64,000 nt of DNA from Halobaculum rubrum (GCF_019880225.1 NZ_CP082284.1:2232001-2296000); one strand, 5' to 3'; shown: positions 22,972 through 31,487, numbered from the stretch's first letter. Program-made: numbers and translations. Notes: a model not told the origin generated them from the letters alone.

Positions 22972-25152
22972 TCACTCCTCGGCGGCCCACTCCAGCGCCG
23001 CGCGGAGGTCGCGGTTCGGCGGCGAGCAGGTGAAGTCGCGGCACGCGTACGCCGTCGGCGCTCCGTCGCGCGCGCCGCGGTCGCGCCAGATCGGCGGTAC
23101 GTCCTCGAGCCCGAGGTCGTCGACCCAGTCGGCGACGCCCTCCGGAGTCGGCGGACGCGGGGCGATCACGACGCCCGGGAGGTAGCGACTCGCGAGCGTG
23201 TCGCGCCACTCGGCGGGCATCTCGTCGCACGCGAGCGTGAGTTCGAAGGGGCCGCTTCGGTCGCGGGCGGCCGCCAGCGCCAGCGTGACGTGCTCCAACG
23301 GCGAGGTCGTCACGTCGTCAGCGTGGGTCGCCAGCGCGTCGCGGGCGACGGCGGCGAAGTCCTCGTCGGGCGCGAACAGGTCGAGATCGAGCAGGAGTCG
23401 CGTCGCCACGCCGAGGCTGGAGGGCGTCGAGGCGTCGGTCGGTTCCTGTGGGCGGACGACCAGATCCTCGCCGTCGTTCGGCGTCGAGTAGATCGTCGCG
23501 TCGTCGGCGTCGTAGAACGCGTCGACGACGGTCCGGCCGAGATCCAGGGCGAACCCGAGGTGGTCCACGTCGCCGGTGACGCCGTACAGGTCGAGGGCGG
23601 CCCGCCCGAGGTACGCGTAGTCCTCGAGGTAGCCGTTCCCCTTCACCTCGCCCTCGCCGACCGCGTCGCCCTCGCGTTCGATGTAGCGTCGACTGAGGCG
23701 GTCGCCGTTCCAGAGGTGGTCGCGGACGAACCCGAGCGCGTCGGCGCCGCGGGCCGCCAGCTGCGGGTCGAGCGTGTGTCCGGCGGCGGCGAACGCCGAG
23801 ATCGCGAGCCCGTTCCACCCCGCGAGCACCTTCTCGTCGCGCGGCGGCCGCTCGCGGGTCGACTCGCGGTGGTCGAACAGCGCCGTCCGCGCGCGCATCA
23901 GCCGCTCGCGAACCGTCTCGACCGGGAGATCGTGCGTCTCCGCGAGGTCGTCGACGGCGGTCGCACGGGTGAGCACGGTCGTCCCGCCCTCGAAGTTACC
24001 GCCCGACTCGACGCCGAACCGATCGCACACCAACTCCGCGTCGTCGGCCTCGAACTCGTGATCGGCGGCCGCGAGCGCCTCGGAGACCGATTCCGGCGTC
24101 CAGACGTAGAACTCCCCTTCGCCCTCGCCTGAGTCGGCGTCGAGGGTGCCGTAGAACCCGCCGTTCGGGTGCGACAGCTCCCGGTCGAGGAACGCGAGCG
24201 TCTCCCGGGCGACGGTCGCGTACTTCGGCCGGCCGAGCAGGCGGTGGGCCTCGAGGGAGACGCGCGCCAACTCGGCGTTGTCGTACAGCATCTTCTCGAA
24301 GTGGGGGACGACCCACTCGCGGTCGGTGCAGTAGCGGTGGAACCCGCCGCCGACCTGGTCGTACAGGCCGCCGTCGACCATCGCGTCGAGCGTCTCGACG
24401 GCGACGTTCAACGGTTCCTCACGGCCGCTGCGCGCGGACGCCTGCATGAGGAGATCGAGGCGACCCGTCTGTGGGAACTTCGGCCCCTGTCGACCGAAGC
24501 CGCCGTGCTCGCGGTCGGCGCTGCGAAGCGCGGCCGTGACGGCGTCCGAGAGCACGTCCGCGTCCGGAGGGCCGCTGTCGGGCTCCTCCGCCGTGTCGGG
24601 AGCGTCCGCGTCGCCGGCGCCGGTCGATTCCAACTCGTCGCGGGCGGCGGCCGTCCACTGCTCGGCGCGGGCCTCCATGTCCGCGCGCTGGTCGGGGTCG
24701 TTCCACGAGTTCGCGATGTTGCGACACACCTCCAGGAACCCTGGCATCCCCTGGCGGCCGTCCCGCGGGAAGTACGTCCCGACGTAGAACGGCTTCCCCT
24801 CCGGCGTGAGCCACACCGAGAGCGGCCAGCCGCCGCGTCCGTTGACGAGTTGGTTCACGGCCTGGTACACCCGATCCAGGTCGGGCCGCTCCTCGCGGTC
24901 GACTTTCACGGGCACGAACGCGTCGTTGAGGACCTCGGCGACGGCGTCGTCCTCGAACGACTCCTCCTCCATGACGTGACACCAGTGGCACGCCGAGTAG
25001 CCCACCGACAGGAAGAGGGGTACGTCGCGCTCGCGGGCCGCCGCGAGCGCGTCGTCGTCCCACGGCTGCCAGTGGACCGGGTTGTCCGCGTGTTGGCGCA
25101 GATACGGGCTGGCCTCCTCCTCCAGCCGGTTCCGCGCCGTCGGATCGCTCAT
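22972..25152 (-). CDS. DUF255/YyaL-type thioredoxin-domain protein
   Basis: A 726-residue protein of the spermatogenesis-associated-protein-20/YyaL type. The N-terminal thioredoxin-like domain (1-165) begins with the hallmark RLEEEASPYLRQHADNPVHW and contains SVGYSACHWCHVMEEESFED, with the C-H-W-C pair at about 56-59, and NGRGGWPLSVWLTPEGKPFY. The remaining 500 residues form an alpha/alpha-barrel (six-hairpin glycosidase-like) with GGFHRYCTDREWVVPHFEKM and VLAGWNGLAISAFA. The catalytic role is unsettled in any organism; redox and cellobiose-epimerase-like activities have been proposed. A TATA-like cttatcc is upstream. Length is normal and no break is seen. Confidence 0.92.
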   Translation of the reverse strand: MSDPTARNRLEEEASPYLRQHADNPVHWQPWDDDALAAARERDVPLFLSVGYSACHWCHVMEEESFEDDAVAEVLNDAFVPVKVDREERPDLDRVYQAVNQLVNGRGGWPLSVWLTPEGKPFYVGTYFPRDGRQGMPGFLEVCRNIANSWNDPDQRADMEARAEQWTAAARDELESTGAGDADAPDTAEEPDSGPPDADVLSDAVTAALRSADREHGGFGRQGPKFPQTGRLDLLMQASARSGREEPLNVAVETLDAMVDGGLYDQVGGGFHRYCTDREWVVPHFEKMLYDNAELARVSLEAHRLLGRPKYATVARETLAFLDRELSHPNGGFYGTLDADSGEGEGEFYVWTPESVSEALAAADHEFEADDAELVCDRFGVESGGNFEGGTTVLTRATAVDDLAETHDLPVETVRERLMRARTALFDHRESTRERPPRDEKVLAGWNGLAISAFAAAGHTLDPQLAARGADALGFVRDHLWNGDRLSRRYIEREGDAVGEGEVKGNGYLEDYAYLGRAALDLYGVTGDVDHLGFALDLGRTVVDAFYDADDATIYSTPNDGEDLVVRPQEPTDASTPSSLGVATRLLLDLDLFAPDEDFAAVARDALATHADDVTTSPLEHVTLALAAARDRSGPFELTLACDEMPAEWRDTLASRYLPGVVIAPRPPTPEGVADWVDDLGLEDVPPIWRDRGARDGAPTAYACRDFTCSPPNRDLRAALEWAAEE

Positions 25153-25296
25153 TGTCGGTGGGTCGGCGGCGGGACGGATAAGCGGGGCGGCCGCGGGTCC
25201 TCACTCCCGTGTTCGGCGGTCTATGATGCACGAACGTGGTTACTGGGTGTCGTTCAGAGAGTAAGGCTTACACGCCCGTGCAGTATCGCATCGAGC

Positions 25297-26583
25297 ATGT
25301 CCGAGACAGTGCTCCTCGTCGGGGGCGGCGGACGCGAACACGCCATCGCCCGTGCGGTCGCTGAGGACGCCTCGCTGTACGCCTGCGCGAGCAACCGGAA
25401 CCCCGGGATCGCGTCGCTCGCCGACGGCTTCGAACAGATCGGCGAACGGGACGCCGACGCCGTCGTCGATTACGCCCAGCAGATCGACGCGGATCTCGCG
25501 GTCATCGGCCCCGAGTCGGCCCTGGAGGCGGGCGTCGCCGACGCCCTCGACGACGCGGGCGTGTACACCTTCGGTCCGCGCGCCGAGGAGGCGCGCATCG
25601 AGACCGACAAAGCGTTCCAACGGCGATTCATGGACGAACACGACGTTCCGGGAACCCCGGACTTCGAGACGTTCGACTCCGCCGAGGCCGCCGCGGAGTA
25701 CGTCGAGGCGTACGACGGCGACGTGGCTGTCAAGCCCGTGGGGCTCACCGGCGGAAAGGGCGTCCGGGTGACGGGCGACCAACTGACGAAGGAGGCGGCC
25801 GTCGACTACGTCCTCGACGCCGAGTGGGACGAGTGGGTGATCGAGGAGCGCCTCCTCGGCGAGGAGTTCACCGTGCAGGCGTTCGTCGCGAACGGGGAGG
25901 TCCGCACCACGCCCGCGATCCAGGACCACAAGCGCGCCTACGAGGGCGACGAGGGACCCAACACCGGCGGGATGGGCAGCTACTCCGACACGGATCCGAC
26001 GCTCCCGTTCATGACCGACGCGGACTACGAGGCGGCCGTCGAGGTCATCGAGGCCGTCGTCGACGCGCTCCCCGAGTACAAGGGCGTGCTGTACGGCCAG
26101 TTCATGCTCGGCGCCGACGGCCCGAAGGTCGTGGAGTTCAACGCCCGCTTCGGCGATCCCGAGGCGATGAACACGCTCCCCGTTCTCGAGACCCCGTTCG
26201 TCGACGTGCTGACGGCCGCCCGCGACGGCGAGTCGCTTCCGGACCTCGAGTTCTCCGGCGAGGCGACCGTCTGCAAGTACGCGGTGCCGGCGGGCTACCC
26301 GGTCGATCCGGACGCCGGCGCACGGATCGAGGTCGACGAGTCGAGCGTCGGCGACGCGCTGTTGTTCTACGCCAGCGTCGACCAGCGAGAGGACGGCCTG
26401 TTCACGACCACGTCGCGCTCGTTCGCGGTCGTCGGCCTCGGCGACTCCATCGCGGCGGCGGAGGCGGACGCCGAGGACGCGCTGTCGATGGTCGACGACG
26501 GGTTCCACGTGCGCCACGACATCGGCACCGCGGAGCTGGTGCAGTCACGGATCGATCACATGGCGCGGTTGCGCGGGGAGTGA
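25297..26583 (+). CDS. purD: Phosphoribosylamine--glycine ligase
   Basis: Second enzyme of purine synthesis, joining glycine to phosphoribosylamine with ATP (ATP-grasp). The 428-residue protein starts VLLVGGGGREHAIARAVAED, the standard PurD N-terminus with its dinucleotide-like glycine loop. Then come QRRFMDEHDVPGTPDF, AVKPVGLTGGKGVRVTG (ATP-grasp lysine and glycine-rich loop, about 145-160), GPNTGGMGSYSD (near 222-233) and VEFNARFGDPEAMN, the metal-binding block near 275-288. The open frame extends over a thousand bases upstream without meaning; ATG 25297 fits the family start. It is divergent from the DUF255 gene, with no other purine gene beside it. Confidence 0.95.
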   Translation: MSETVLLVGGGGREHAIARAVAEDASLYACASNRNPGIASLADGFEQIGERDADAVVDYAQQIDADLAVIGPESALEAGVADALDDAGVYTFGPRAEEARIETDKAFQRRFMDEHDVPGTPDFETFDSAEAAAEYVEAYDGDVAVKPVGLTGGKGVRVTGDQLTKEAAVDYVLDAEWDEWVIEERLLGEEFTVQAFVANGEVRTTPAIQDHKRAYEGDEGPNTGGMGSYSDTDPTLPFMTDADYEAAVEVIEAVVDALPEYKGVLYGQFMLGADGPKVVEFNARFGDPEAMNTLPVLETPFVDVLTAARDGESLPDLEFSGEATVCKYAVPAGYPVDPDAGARIEVDESSVGDALLFYASVDQREDGLFTTTSRSFAVVGLGDSIAAAEADAEDALSMVDDGFHVRHDIGTAELVQSRIDHMARLRGE

Positions 26584-26859
26584 GACGCGGTTCCCGCGCG
26601 TCGTCTCGGTCGCGTTGCCCGCGAGACGGACGCGTCGCTGACGGCTGGCTGCTTGCGAACACGTGACGCGGCCGGGACGGACTCGGACCGCGCGCGTCAC
26701 GGTTTCGCGAGGCGGTCCGAGGCGTGAGTCACTGCACGGCGACGGTGGTCCCGTCATCCGTGAAGAACCCTCGTCCGACGGCAGGTCCGGCGCTCACCGG
26801 TCCGACCGGACGACCTCGAACGCACGAGATTGATTATCGCCGGTCTCGACGCTTCCACT

Positions 26860-27450
26860 GTGACCACCGACGAGGAGATCGACACCGACGCGGACGACCC
26901 CGGCGCCGTCGACGGCGGCACCGACGGCACCCCGGAACGCTACGATCGCGTGGAGCGCCATCCGACGCCGGGCGGACACAACTCCCTGCGCTACTGGACC
27001 GACGCCAAGTCACCGATCAGGGTCGGGCTCAACTACCTCGTCGTCTGGCTGATCCGGATCTCGCCGAGTCTCAGGCTGAAAAGTTGGCTCCTCCGTCTGT
27101 TGGGTGCTACGGTGGGGTCCGGCGTCTCGTGGGGGTTGGAGGCGACGCCGGACGTGTTCTGGCCCGAGCGGATCGAACTGGGCGACGACGTGATCGTCGG
27201 CTACGACTCGGTGTTGCTGTGCCACGAGTTTCTCCAGGACGAGTACCGCCTCGGCGACGTGGTCGTCGGCGACCGGGCCATGCTGGGCGCGAAGGTGACC
27301 GTGCTCCCCGGCGTCCACATCGGCGCCGACGCGCAGGTGGCGGCGAACTCCCTCGTCGCCGACGACGTGGCGCCGGGCGAGACCGTCGCCGGCGTGCCGG
27401 CGGAGCCGGTCGATCGGGAGACGGGCGACGACGAGAAGAACGAGAACTGA
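26860..27450 (+). CDS. Left-handed beta-helix (hexapeptide) acyltransferase
   Basis: Predicted CoA- or ACP-dependent acyltransferase of 196 residues. After an acidic N-terminal tail comes a hydrophobic, possibly membrane-associated segment (LNYLVVWLIRISPSLRLKSW), and then hexapeptide repeats: WPERIELGDDVIVGYDSVLL, YRLGDVVVGDRAMLGAKVTV, LPGVHIGADAQVAANSLVAD and APGETVAGVPAEPV, the last being the typical family end. I chose GTG 26860 because ttgattat lies 24-31 bases ahead of it, giving a leaderless mRNA; an in-frame TTG at 26830 is the alternative. The acceptor is probably a sugar or lipid. It is convergent with the mechanosensitive channel gene. Confidence 0.85.
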   Translation: MTTDEEIDTDADDPGAVDGGTDGTPERYDRVERHPTPGGHNSLRYWTDAKSPIRVGLNYLVVWLIRISPSLRLKSWLLRLLGATVGSGVSWGLEATPDVFWPERIELGDDVIVGYDSVLLCHEFLQDEYRLGDVVVGDRAMLGAKVTVLPGVHIGADAQVAANSLVADDVAPGETVAGVPAEPVDRETGDDEKNEN

Positions 27451-27473
27451 GGCGTCGCGAGTCGGCGTTCTCG

Positions 27474-28340
27474 TTATTCACGGATACGGACGACGCCCTC
27501 GGTGAACGCTTGTCGGTTCGGCACGACGTACTCCGCGTCCTCGCTTTCGACGTGCGTGACGAACACGTTTACCTCCTGGACGATGCCGTCGGTGTCGCCG
27601 ATGCGGACGCGATCGCCGATGCTGTACGGCTGTTCGAGCAGGAGATAGAAGCCGGCGGCGCCGGACGCGAGCAGGTCCCGGAACGCGAGCCCGCCGAACA
27701 GGACGATCGCGAAGCCGTACGTGGCCAGGAGGACGACCAGCGCGGCGGTGTCGACGCCGATCTGTCCGAGCGCGACCAGCACCGCGATGAACACCACCGA
27801 CCACTTGGCGATCGAGGGAACGATCCCGGCCTGCGGAACCTTCACCCCGCGCAGACGCTCGTCGATCAACAGTTCGACCTTGTCGCCGACGACGAGGCCG
27901 ACGATGAGCACGAGAACGGCGAGAAACAGCGACGGCAGGAAGCCGGCGGTTCGGTTCCAGAAGGCGGTGATGTACTCCACCCGGGCGATCGTCAGCGCGA
28001 CGATGAGACCGAGGATGAAGATGAAGTACCCCGAGAGGTTCGCGACGAGCGAGACGGTCGACGTCCCGAACCCCCGGGCGGTCCGCTCGAACGTCGTCCC
28101 CTCGATCGTCTCCGGGACGCCCGCGCCGACGAGTATTCGGCGGTTCACGCGAACGACGAGATAGCCGAGGAAGGCGGCGAGTACGATTACGCCGAGCGCC
28201 AGCCACAGACGCGCCGGAAGGCTCGTCAGTGCCGATCGAACCCTCCCGCCGCCGAACTGGAGCGGCGGCGGGGCCGGGACGGCACGTACCGCCGTCGACG
28301 GCACGGGCTCGACGGTCGCGATAGAACTCGCGTCGGTCAT
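27474..28340 (-). CDS. MscS-family mechanosensitive ion channel
   Basis: Membrane channel of 288 residues. Five hydrophobic spans are visible: [73 protein letters not shown] and LVVLLATYGFAIVLFGGLAF, followed by the MscS beta domain (QPYSIGDRVRIGDTDGIVQE, then EDAEYVVPNRQAF). The alanine/glycine-rich pore helix AFRDLLASGAAGFYLLLEQP is typical. It lacks the long C-terminal cage of E. coli MscS. The start lies three bases after the dacZ stop, so the channel and the diadenylate cyclase should share a transcript. That pairing links channel gating or expression to c-di-AMP (inference). Confidence 0.9.
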   Translation of the reverse strand: MTDASSIATVEPVPSTAVRAVPAPPPLQFGGGRVRSALTSLPARLWLALGVIVLAAFLGYLVVRVNRRILVGAGVPETIEGTTFERTARGFGTSTVSLVANLSGYFIFILGLIVALTIARVEYITAFWNRTAGFLPSLFLAVLVLIVGLVVGDKVELLIDERLRGVKVPQAGIVPSIAKWSVVFIAVLVALGQIGVDTAALVVLLATYGFAIVLFGGLAFRDLLASGAAGFYLLLEQPYSIGDRVRIGDTDGIVQEVNVFVTHVESEDAEYVVPNRQAFTEGVVRIRE

Positions 28341-28343
28341 GCG

Positions 28344-29156
28344 TCAGTACTCCTCCGGGTCGAGTTCGAGGACGAGCTGCCCGCCCTTGAACGCACGGAC
28401 GAGTCCGTCCGACTCCGAGAGCACGATGGCGATGGCGTTCGTGTCGCGCGTGATGGCGCCGCCGGCCATGTGGCGCGCGCCCAGTCCCTTCGGGATGTCG
28501 ACGCCCTCCGCGCCCGGCTCGAGATAGCGGTACGCGGAGACGATCTTCCCCGAGTCGCTGATGACGAACGCGCCGTCGAGCCGGGAGAACTCCTTGAGCA
28601 TCACGTTCACGATGGGATCGCCCACGTGAACGTGGCTCTTCTCGAAGGGGTTGTAGCTGAGCGGTCGGGACTTGTTCATCACCTTGCCCGCGTCGCCGAC
28701 GACGAACAGCGCGCCGACGGGCTTGCCCTTCTGTCCCTTCTTCCCGAGTTCGATCGCCACGTCGAACACGTCGCGGACGACGTTCGGGTCCGCGCGGGAG
28801 TTGGCGAACAGGTCGTAGATCCCCGAGTGCATCGACTCGGTGACGGGGCTCCTGATGACGGCGTCGATCGGATCGCCGAACACGTTGATGGCGCACGCGA
28901 CCACGTCGCCCTCCGCGCAGTAGCCGTGGTCCATCGCGCCCTCGACCCCGAAGCGGATCCGGTCGCGCACGTTGTCGAACTCCAGCGGGAGCTCCACGTA
29001 GCGCTCGGCGTCGTGGGCGTTTTCCTGAGCGACGACGACGGCTGACTCGCCGTCGACCTCGCGGTAGTCCTCGTACGTCGAGCCGGTCGGTGCAAAGAGG
29101 AACAGCCCGTCGACGTCCGCGACGAGGTCGGCGAGGACGTCGGCCGAAGTAGTCAT
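28344..29156 (-). CDS. dacZ: Diadenylate cyclase (DisA_N domain), makes c-di-AMP
   Basis: Condenses two ATP into the second messenger c-di-AMP. The 270-residue protein has an N-terminal alpha/beta region (1-110) and a C-terminal DisA_N domain with the two catalytic motifs: DGA in SRLDGAFVISDSG (near 187-197) and the RHxxA-type motif in KGLGARHMAGGAITRDTNA (near 222-240). This is the archaeal DacZ type known from Haloferax volcanii, where tight control of c-di-AMP is needed for growth and osmotic balance. The start ATG 29156 is supported by a TATA-like ccgatatc 25-30 bases ahead of it. The MscS channel gene follows after three bases. Confidence 0.93.
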   Translation of the reverse strand: MTTSADVLADLVADVDGLFLFAPTGSTYEDYREVDGESAVVVAQENAHDAERYVELPLEFDNVRDRIRFGVEGAMDHGYCAEGDVVACAINVFGDPIDAVIRSPVTESMHSGIYDLFANSRADPNVVRDVFDVAIELGKKGQKGKPVGALFVVGDAGKVMNKSRPLSYNPFEKSHVHVGDPIVNVMLKEFSRLDGAFVISDSGKIVSAYRYLEPGAEGVDIPKGLGARHMAGGAITRDTNAIAIVLSESDGLVRAFKGGQLVLELDPEEY

Positions 29157-29321
29157 TGGATGAATGTTTCGCGGCCCGTTGATATCGGTTTCGGCACCGT
29201 CATGCACTCGTCTTGCGTTCCCTCCGGATGTCGCGGCGACCACGATGCCGGCGGTACCTCGCCTGCACCGAGTCCGTCCCGACTTGCGGTATGAGAAGTC
29301 TCGCCGTTCGGCGAGGGGATA

Positions 29322-30515
29322 TCACGCGATGTCCTGTCCGCCAAGCTGAACGGTCCAGCTCACGGGATCCGTGAGGTCAGCGCCCCCGAGTCGCCAGCGC
29401 TCGCCCCCACTCGGGCCGACCCGACCTCCGGTATCGGGCTCCGCGTCGACGGTGTCCTCGGTGTCGACGACCGTCGGCCGAGCGACCAACCGGGTCGGCG
29501 TCGAGACCATCGACAGCGGGAACCCGTTGTCCGACCTGAAGCTGTACCGCCGCAGCGCCGACCGCGGGAGCGACGCGCCGGCGCATTTCAGCACGTCCGC
29601 GTCGTCGGCGTCCGCGACGACGGCCGACAACAGCGCCTCGTAGCTCCCCGTCGGCGCCGACCCGTCGGCGGGTACCACATCGAGCACCGAGACCTTCCGT
29701 GCCCCGGCGGACTCGGACTCCCCGCGGCCGCCGTGGGCGACCGCGACGAGCGCGGCGACCGGCGTCCCGTGCTCGTCGTTGAAGACGTACGTCGTCGGGT
29801 CCCACCGCGGATTCGCGAGCCGCCAGCGGTACCAACGGGCGTCGCGACCGACATGGATCGACTCGGGAACACCGGACCGGTACAGGTCGACGAGCGTCGC
29901 CGTCGGCGTCGTCTCGTGCCGATCGGCGGTCCACCCCCCGGATGGGTCGGCGGTGCCGGTGCTCAGCGACGTGAGCCCGCGGACCACCGGTGCGGCGAGG
30001 TGTCCGAGTCCGGCCGCCGCCTTCCACTGTGGCTTCTCTGTCGACCGTGCGGCTGCGAGCCTGGAAAGGTCCTGCACCCGGTAGTACGTCGAAAGGGTAC
30101 CGACGTCGCGCCAGTCGAACGACTGGAGCCCGGGGAGGATCGCCGCCGAGGGGAAGTTGTAGTAGTAGTCCGGCGGCCCGTCTTCGTACCGATCGAGCAG
30201 CCGTTCGGTCATCTCGGTAAACAGCCCGCGACGGCGGTGATCGGGGTGGACCATCCAGTCGGCCGGCTGGAAGGCCAGCGCCGACGCGTCGCCGGCGCGG
30301 AGGGGGACGGCGAGGCACGGTTCCGCCCCCACGAGTTCCCCGTCGGCCTCGGCGACGACCATGGGGACCTCCTCGACGTACGGGTTCGCGGCGAACCGCC
30401 AGGCGAACCACTCCTCGCCCTTCCGAGTTCCCCACACCGCCTCGTAGAGGTCGAGGAATGCGCCACGGTCCTCGGGACGGAACGGCCGAACCGTCGCTTG
30501 CCGCTGTGTGTGCAT
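29322..30515 (-). CDS. GNAT-family N-acetyltransferase
   Basis: A 397-residue protein with an N-terminal GNAT domain: TVRPFRPEDRGAFLDLYEAV, WFAWRFAANPYVEEVPMVVA and the acetyl-CoA loop DWMVHPDHRRRGLFTEMTER (motif A, R-x-x-G-x form, near 85-104). The second half resembles the C-terminal GNAT-like domain of long acetyltransferases, including WRLANPRWDPTTYVF, and ends without known motifs (VSWTVQLGGQDIA). The R-P-W/W-R-L pattern recalls proteins near haloarchaeal polysaccharide or tRNA loci, but the acceptor is unknown. It is transcribed towards the dacZ start and lies downstream of tRNA-Leu on the same strand. The intergenic gap to dacZ (165 bases) shows only a promoter. Confidence 0.85.
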   Translation of the reverse strand: MHTQRQATVRPFRPEDRGAFLDLYEAVWGTRKGEEWFAWRFAANPYVEEVPMVVAEADGELVGAEPCLAVPLRAGDASALAFQPADWMVHPDHRRRGLFTEMTERLLDRYEDGPPDYYYNFPSAAILPGLQSFDWRDVGTLSTYYRVQDLSRLAAARSTEKPQWKAAAGLGHLAAPVVRGLTSLSTGTADPSGGWTADRHETTPTATLVDLYRSGVPESIHVGRDARWYRWRLANPRWDPTTYVFNDEHGTPVAALVAVAHGGRGESESAGARKVSVLDVVPADGSAPTGSYEALLSAVVADADDADVLKCAGASLPRSALRRYSFRSDNGFPLSMVSTPTRLVARPTVVDTEDTVDAEPDTGGRVGPSGGERWRLGGADLTDPVSWTVQLGGQDIA

Positions 30516-30783
30516 GGGTTGGACTCGTTCGGTACTCCCACGCCATGCTGATTTGTTATGAACGTGTTTCTCGGGGATCGATGCCCGTGTTCCCCTGGAC
30601 CGATTCGTCCTTCTGACTCCGCACGTGGTGCTGTTAGCCCCGGTATGTGTCGGCTATCTCGGTCGGTGTGAGCGAGCGGTGACGCTCCTTTCCGTTCGTC
30701 TCCTGAGGCGCGAAAGAAGCGAGTGCCTCGCATCGCTCGCTTGTGCCCGCCCGCCCTGTTTTGAATCCGCTCGGGAAGCATTC

Positions 30784-30837
30784 GAGGTCTCGCTTCGCTC
30801 GACTCACCGCGGACTCACGGGTCGCTCCGCTTCCCGT
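30784..30837 (-). repeat. Two GNA-triloop hairpins downstream of tRNA-Leu
   Basis: Read on the minus strand these match the family at 55358-55625. The first, 30784-30805, has cap gagcgaagcga between arms gagtc and ga(c)ctc, with one bulged base. The second, 30817-30837, has arms acggg and cccgt and cap aagcggagcga. In both, cap positions 3 and 9 are G and C. The hairpins are in the sense orientation of the tRNA and lie 171-224 bases beyond its 3' end. Confidence 0.65.
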
Positions 30838-30872
30838 TCGTCTCTCGATGCGCTTCCTCCGGTCGCGCCTCG

Positions 30873-30899
30873 CACTGCGCGGGACCGGATTCGAACCGG
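30873..30899 (-). repeat. Displaced 27-base copy of the tRNA-Leu 3' end
   Basis: Bases 30873-30899 equal bases 31005-31031 exactly (direct repeat, 132 bases apart). On the minus strand the shared segment covers the T arm, the 3' acceptor strand, the discriminator A and three flanking bases. Nothing else of the tRNA is present in this copy. Such duplications of tRNA 3' ends are the usual trace left by integrase-mediated insertion at a tRNA gene, but no integrase gene or element lies between the copies. Confidence 0.7.
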
Positions 30900-31007
30900 A
30901 ACCAGACGTTCCGAGTCGCTCCCTTCGGTCGATTCCCGGCCTGCGACTGGGAGGGTCCGAATCCGCGCCTGCTCGTTTGCTCACTCCACTCCGTTCCGCT
31001 CGCTCAC

Positions 31008-31092
31008 TGCGCGGGACCGGATTCGAACCGGCGGACCTCTACAGGACAGCGTCCTAAGCGCTGCGCCGTTGGCCTGGCTTGGCTACCCGCGC
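31008..31092 (-). tRNA. tRNA-Leu (anticodon TAG)
   Basis: An 85-base class II tRNA without intron. The acceptor stem is gcgcggg paired with cccgcgc, with discriminator A. The anticodon loop cttagga, closed by agcg/cgct, gives TAG at positions 34-36. The T loop is ttcgaat between gccgg and ccggt. The long variable arm (about ten bases, between the anticodon stem and T stem) fits leucine. The CCA end is not encoded. The unusually repeat-rich 3' flank is described separately. Confidence 0.93.
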
Positions 31093-31178
31093 TCGAAACA
31101 CAGTATCCCGAATCGCCGTAAGTAGCTGTCGGACCGAGGCGACACGATTTATGACCGCCCGCCCCCAACACAGTATCG

Positions 31179-31487
31179 ATGTACCGCGCCAGCGACGAGG
31201 TGGAACACGAGGAGTGGCTTTCGCGACTCCACCGAGCCGCCGAGTCGCTGGAGCTGTCCGCCGAGGCACGCTCGAACGCGACCGACCTGTTCCTCTCCGG
31301 CGTCCCCGAAGCCGACCGGTCGAAGCCCGCGACGGCCGCGGCCGCGCTGTACGCCGGCGCCCTCATCGCCGGCGACGAGCGGTCCCAGACCGCGGTCGCC
31401 GAGGCGATGGACGTAACCCGGCTCTCCGTTCAGCAGCACTGGAAGGACATCCTCGAGGACGCCGGGTTCCGCCCGCCGTCGTGGTGA
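31179..31487 (+). CDS. Single-repeat TFIIB/cyclin-fold protein
   Basis: A 102-residue protein containing one cyclin-like repeat of the transcription factor B type. The pattern KPATAAAALYAGALIAGDER followed by SQTAVAEAMDVTRLSVQQHW and KDIL matches the core helices of a TFB repeat (compare RSPKGIAAAALYIA...[23 protein letters not shown]). It lacks the N-terminal zinc ribbon, the B-finger and the second repeat, so it cannot act as a complete TFB. It could compete with or modulate one, or bind DNA alone. A TATA-like gatttatga lies 26-33 bases before ATG 31179. It is divergent from tRNA-Leu (86 bases). Confidence 0.72.
   Translation: MYRASDEVEHEEWLSRLHRAAESLELSAEARSNATDLFLSGVPEADRSKPATAAAALYAGALIAGDERSQTAVAEAMDVTRLSVQQHWKDILEDAGFRPPSW

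Larger units (their letters stand above)
30516..31007 (-). other. Repeat-rich non-coding region downstream of tRNA-Leu
   Basis: About 490 bases without a credible protein gene. It contains a displaced copy of the tRNA-Leu 3' end (30873-30899), two hairpins of the GNA-triloop family (30784-30805 and 30817-30837), a 7-bp hairpin at 30717-30742 (arms aagcgag and ctcgctt) and other eroded CTCGCTC/GAGCG tracts. Open frames here translate the tRNA-like sequence into RGTGFEP motifs, a known artefact. The stretch from 30550 to 30660 holds nothing I can identify. Confidence 0.6.

Noticed and set aside
24169-25296. Long in-frame extension upstream of purD
   Set aside because: It is antisense to the DUF255 gene, Arg/Val-rich, and PurD homologues begin at MSETVLLVGGGG.
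30625-31125. Open frames translating RGTGFEP-type motifs around tRNA-Leu
   Set aside because: These frames read tRNA-like sequence and repeats; such products are a known annotation artefact.
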